Below, piece by piece: positions 6,664 through 8,872 of a DNA stretch of 8,872 bases (its first letter is position 1; each line of letters begins with the position of its first letter). Both the position numbers and the translations under genes were made by a program. This DNA is from an uncultured Bacilli bacterium. Its GTDB lineage: Bacteria > Bacillota_I > Bacilli_A > RF39 > UBA660. The stretch is from assembly GCA_934096755.1 (NCBI GenBank), contig CAKOMU010000039.1, positions 1-8,872 on the forward strand, read 5' to 3'. Below the pieces are notes generated by a model. It was given only the letters and a program-made list of their open reading frames with translations. It was not told where the DNA came from and did no database searches.

Positions 6664-7062
6664 GTTAAAATTTTACTTATTAAAAAATTTGGAGGTCCTT
6701 ATGATGGAAAACTAGATTTACCAGGTGGAACAATAGAGTTTTGTGAAAGACCAGAAGATGCTTTGAAAAGAGAACTAATGGAAGAAGTTGGTATAGAGGT
6801 AGTTGATTGTCAATTATTTGATGCCGATTCTGTTGCTTTTGAATGGCAATTTAAAGAAGATATTTTAGTGAAAGTACACCATACTGGTATTTTCTTTAAA
6901 GTTTCAAATTACAATAATGAAATTAAGAAGGAAGTAAAAGTAGATGAAGTAAATGATGATTCACTTGGTGCAGAGTTTTTTGATATTGATAAATTATCTA
7001 AAAAAGAATTATCTGCTATCGCTATAATGGAATTAGAAAAATTAGGGTATAAACTTAATTAA
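6664..7062 (+). pseudogene. NUDIX hydrolase missing its N-terminus
   Basis: From about 6667 the + strand encodes KILLIKKFGGPYDGKLDLP and a full NUDIX box (G-x5-E-x7-REL-x-EE-x-G-I) at 6727-6795, with the catalytic R-E and E-E all present. NUDIX enzymes hydrolyse nucleoside diphosphates linked to other groups, often damaged or excess nucleotides. The part before KILLIKK, normally some 10 to 20 residues forming the first strand, is missing. The reading frame stays open back to an ATG at 6445, but codons 6445-6663 run antisense through the XRE remnant and a terminator. That ATG also has no ribosome binding site, so the 205-residue version is a chimera. I see no proper start in the intact part. 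The box is undamaged, so the break may be recent. A terminator follows at once. Confidence 0.7.
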
Positions 7063-7104
7063 AAAAAGTCTAATAAGTACATAATCTTGCTTATTATACT
7101 TTTT
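7063..7104. terminator. Bidirectional hairpin terminator after the NUDIX gene
   Basis: AAAAAGT-c-TAATAAG (7063-7077) pairs with CTTATTA-t-ACTTTTT (7090-7104): two 7-pair blocks split by one mismatch, with a 12-base loop. The A-rich left arm and T-rich right arm allow it to act on both strands. It begins directly after the TAA of the NUDIX frame, as expected for the original terminator of that gene. Confidence 0.6.
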
Positions 7105-7235
7105 AAATTCAACTCCACATTCAACTACCCAAAGGATAATTTTTAGATAAATTTTAATAAATTATATATTGTGTTTTTTCTTAAAAAATAAAGAAAAATT
7201 TAAAAATTAAATTTGGGAGTACGTGATTTGAGTTT

Positions 7236-7277
7236 GCCCCCTGAAATCCCAGTCGAAAGGCTGGGATACTTTGTTTT
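7236..7277 (+). terminator. GCCCCCTGAA block and GAAA-capped hairpin, copy 2
   Basis: GCCCCCTGAA at 7236-7245 leads straight into a 9-pair stem, ATCCCAGTC (7246-7254) and GGCTGGGAT (7259-7267), with a GAAA loop and then ACTTTGTTTTA. The block and the loop match copy 1 at 6209, but the stem sequence differs while pairing is kept, as expected for a conserved RNA structure. It may be a terminator or the 3' end of a small RNA. Confidence 0.55.
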
Positions 7278-7421
7278 ATAATGAATTTTAATTTATTGCT
7301 ATTATTATTATGTTAAGTGAAAAAAATCTGGTTAAAAAATCTGTTTTTAGTTGGTAAAAATATAATTCTTTCATAACAAAAATACAATAGTTATTTATGT
7401 TTATTTATAGTGTTTACATTG

Positions 7422-7486
7422 TTGTTAACAAATAAACAAATGTAGCTTTTGTTTGAATATTTTAAATAATAATTATTGTCAACAAT
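7422..7486. promoter_or_regulatory. Two similar TTGTYAACAA palindromes, possible operators
   Basis: TTGTTAACAA at 7422-7431 is a perfect palindrome. TTGTCAACAA at 7476-7485 (ATTGTCAACAAT with flanks) differs only at the centre. They lie 54 bases apart, about 300 bases before the DUF262 gene. A repressor could bind both, but no promoter between them is clear and the sequence is AT-rich, so chance is possible. Confidence 0.25.
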
Positions 7487-7499
7487 CAAGATGAACTAA

Positions 7500-7691
7500 C
7501 TAACTGTCGTCATTAGCAATATCAAAAATTTTGTTGTATAAATTTTCCGCATCGGCTGTAATAAATAAATTTTAAAGTGTATTTCTATCTGAAGATTTAA
7601 TTGACATATTTAGTAATGTAATAGCATTATTTTTAGCAAGTCTTTTTCTGTTAATGAATCGATTATAAAAAAATAAATAGGAAAAGTGCAT
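7500..7691 (-). pseudogene. Short decayed minus-strand reading frame
   Basis: From an ATG at 7689-7691 the minus strand reads 39 codons, including NRKRLAKNNAITLLNMSIKS, to a TAA at 7572-7574. The same frame then continues as NLFITADAENLYNKIFDIAN to a TAG at 7500-7502. The residue mix and codon choice look like real protein sequence broken by one stop. I do not recognise the family, I see no ribosome binding site, and the size is small, so this could also be chance in AT-rich DNA. Confidence 0.3.
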
Positions 7692-7753
7692 TTAAAATTC
7701 TATGTGCACCAAAGTGGGTTAAACAATCATCCGTTTTATAATAGTGAATAATA

Positions 7754-7777
7754 TGTTATAATGCAAATATAAGGAGG
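7754..7777 (+). promoter_or_regulatory. Extended -10 promoter and ribosome binding site for the DUF262 gene
   Basis: TGTTATAAT at 7754-7762 is a perfect TATAAT with the TG of an extended -10. The -35 region 17 bases upstream is weak (TTTTAT), which extended -10 promoters tolerate. AAGGAGG at 7771-7777 is a full Shine-Dalgarno sequence with a short 4-base spacer to the ATG at 7782. A nearer ATG at 7778 runs into a stop after 7 codons. If this promoter is correct, the 5' leader is very short. Confidence 0.5.
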
Positions 7778-7781
7778 ATGT

Positions 7782-8872
7782 ATGCAAACAGAATTGAATG
7801 ATAATAATACAAAGAAAGTGTATACAGAAACAATCGATTTTTCATTAAGAGAAATAAAGGAAATGTTTGATAATGGTGAGATAGAACCTCAACCTGATTA
7901 CCAAAGAGACTATATAATGGATGATAGTAAGGCTTCCAAATTAATTGAGTCTACTTTATTAAAAATTCCCATTCCTACAGTTTACTTATGTGAGGAACAA
8001 GGTGGAGAATTTTCAATCATTGACGGTCAACAAAGATTAACTTCATTCGTAAGATTTTTAAAAAACGAATTTAAATTAAAAGGTTTAGAACAATATCCAG
8101 AATTAAATGGTAAATATTTTAAAGAAATAGGAAAAAATTTACAACAAGTTATTAACACCACAAAAATTCATACGATAGAAATCTTAAAAGAATCTCAAGA
8201 ACTGAAATATGAAATTTTTGCAAGATTAAATCAAGGATCAACCAGCTTAAAACCACAAGAATTAAGGAATTGTATTTATCGCGGCTCTTTTAACCAAATG
8301 CTTGAAAATATTGCTAGTACAAATACCAATTTACCAATTTTATTTTGTACCGAAAATCGTCGAAAAAATTATCAAGAATTAATTTTAAGATATTTTGCTA
8401 TGAAAAATTTTCAAAATTATGGCAATTCATTAACTAAAACCTTAAACAATTATATGGCCAAACATCAAAATGAAAGCAAAGAAGAATTACAAAAAATGAA
8501 ACTAGAATTTAATTCTAAAATTGAAATTATTAAGCAATATATTGGTAACGATGCTTTTTGTGCTTACGATAGGAGTAAAGGTGTAATTTCTAATAAATTT
8601 AGTGGTTCAGTATACGATTCCATTGTGATTGGTTTTTCAATGTTTAACAATAATGATATAATTGCCCATGGTGATGAAATAAGAACACAATTAATGCTTA
8701 TGAAAACAACTGATGAAAAGTACATGGAAGATACCTATGTAGCCACTGGGACTAAAGCAAGAGTAGTTGGTCGTATCATGTCTGTTTATGAATTATTATC
8801 TAGAATAATTGGTAAAAAAGGAGATTATAATGTCCAAAGAACTTATTCACGCCAAATAAAAGAAAAATTATG
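7782..8872 (+). CDS. DUF262 (GmrS-N/ParB-like) domain protein, 3' end outside the window
   Basis: The frame is open from the ATG at 7782 to the window edge, giving 363 residues without a stop. The DUF262 domain is clear: PDYQR at 38-42, a helix with SKLIESTLLKIPIPTVYL, the hallmark DGQQRLTSF starting at 81, and FARLNQGSTSLKPQELRN at about 146-163. DUF262 is the N-terminal domain of GmrSD-type (type IV) restriction enzymes and of related defence proteins. It has a ParB-like fold, and the DGQQR motif is thought to act in nucleotide binding or hydrolysis. I see no HNH (DUF1524) motif. The part present is about the usual size of DUF262-only proteins, so the end is probably close; a longer fusion cannot be excluded. 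It uses more C-ending codons than the genes at 1-6017, which hints at a different origin. It has its own promoter. Confidence 0.87.
   Translation, partial: MQTELNDNNTKKVYTETIDFSLREIKEMFDNGEIEPQPDYQRDYIMDDSKASKLIESTLLKIPIPTVYLCEEQGGEFSIIDGQQRLTSFVRFLKNEFKLKGLEQYPELNGKYFKEIGKNLQQVINTTKIHTIEILKESQELKYEIFARLNQGSTSLKPQELRNCIYRGSFNQMLENIASTNTNLPILFCTENRRKNYQELILRYFAMKNFQNYGNSLTKTLNNYMAKHQNESKEELQKMKLEFNSKIEIIKQYIGNDAFCAYDRSKGVISNKFSGSVYDSIVIGFSMFNNNDIIAHGDEIRTQLMLMKTTDEKYMEDTYVATGTKARVVGRIMSVYELLSRIIGKKGDYNVQRTYSRQIKEKL

Larger units (their letters stand above)
7105..7781. other. Gap between the NUDIX remnant and the DUF262 gene
   Basis: No intact gene is visible. In order, the stretch contains a CTACCC motif at 7125-7130, AT-rich sequence, the second GCCCCCTGAA hairpin (7236-7277), a direct repeat of AAAAAATCTG (7321-7330 and 7334-7343), two similar palindromes (7422-7431 and 7475-7486), a decayed minus-strand reading frame (7500-7691), and the promoter region of the DUF262 gene. 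Confidence 0.55.

Noticed and set aside
6701..6706. GGAGG followed by ATGATG as a fresh start for the NUDIX gene
   Set aside because: Both ATGs (6701, 6704) are out of frame with the NUDIX coding sequence; GGAGG simply encodes the Gly-Gly of KKFGGP.
7321..7343. Tandem AAAAAATCTG repeats as a CRISPR or iteron array
   Set aside because: There are only two copies of ten mostly A-rich bases with a 3-base gap; no third copy and no array structure.
1..8872. tRNA or rRNA genes
   Set aside because: No cloverleaf with a GTTCRA-type T-loop and CCA end, and no rRNA-like sequence, was seen on either strand.

Overview
The window comes from a very AT-rich, low-GC bacterium. It has Gram-positive-type ribosome binding sites (AGGAGG and GGGGTGG variants) and ATG starts, and it uses TGG for Trp with no in-frame TGA in the main genes. 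This fits Bacillota (clostridial or bacillar) and possibly Fusobacteriota; the sequence does not settle the species. It reads as an accessory defence island: a restriction-modification operon, a nuclease and ATPase block, a scarred stretch of repeats and gene remnants, and the start of another likely defence gene.

Left part (1-2534): a DpnII/MboI-type GATC restriction-modification operon on the + strand. It holds the C-terminal part of a Dam-like (DpnM) methyltransferase, a DpnA-like second adenine methyltransferase, and a DpnII-like endonuclease. A 195-residue helical protein of unknown function is inserted between the two methyltransferases and overlaps the end of the first.

Middle part (2564-6017): three more + strand genes follow with gaps of only 18 to 29 bases. 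They are a T5orf172-type GIY-YIG protein, an 837-residue fusion of a PHP phosphoesterase and an ABC/SMC-type ATPase (resembling the Ppl or TrlF-like defence proteins), and a 90-residue acidic protein whose start overlaps the end of the ATPase gene. All six genes from 1 to 6017 could be one transcript. They would combine sequence-specific DNA cleavage with an ATP-gated nuclease or phosphoesterase module.

Right part (6018-7781): mostly non-coding. It contains an AT-rich palindrome, two pairs of 11-base-period direct repeats that look like recombinase arm sites, several hairpin terminators, and two copies of a GCCCCCTGAA block placed before a GAAA-capped hairpin. Between these lie a start-less XRE regulator on the minus strand and a 5'-truncated NUDIX gene on the plus strand, joined head to head at about 6664. 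There is also a short decayed minus-strand reading frame.

Right edge (7782-8872): a DUF262 (GmrS-N/ParB-like) gene with its own extended -10 promoter and ribosome binding site runs off the window. DUF262 proteins are typical of modification-dependent restriction and related defence loci.
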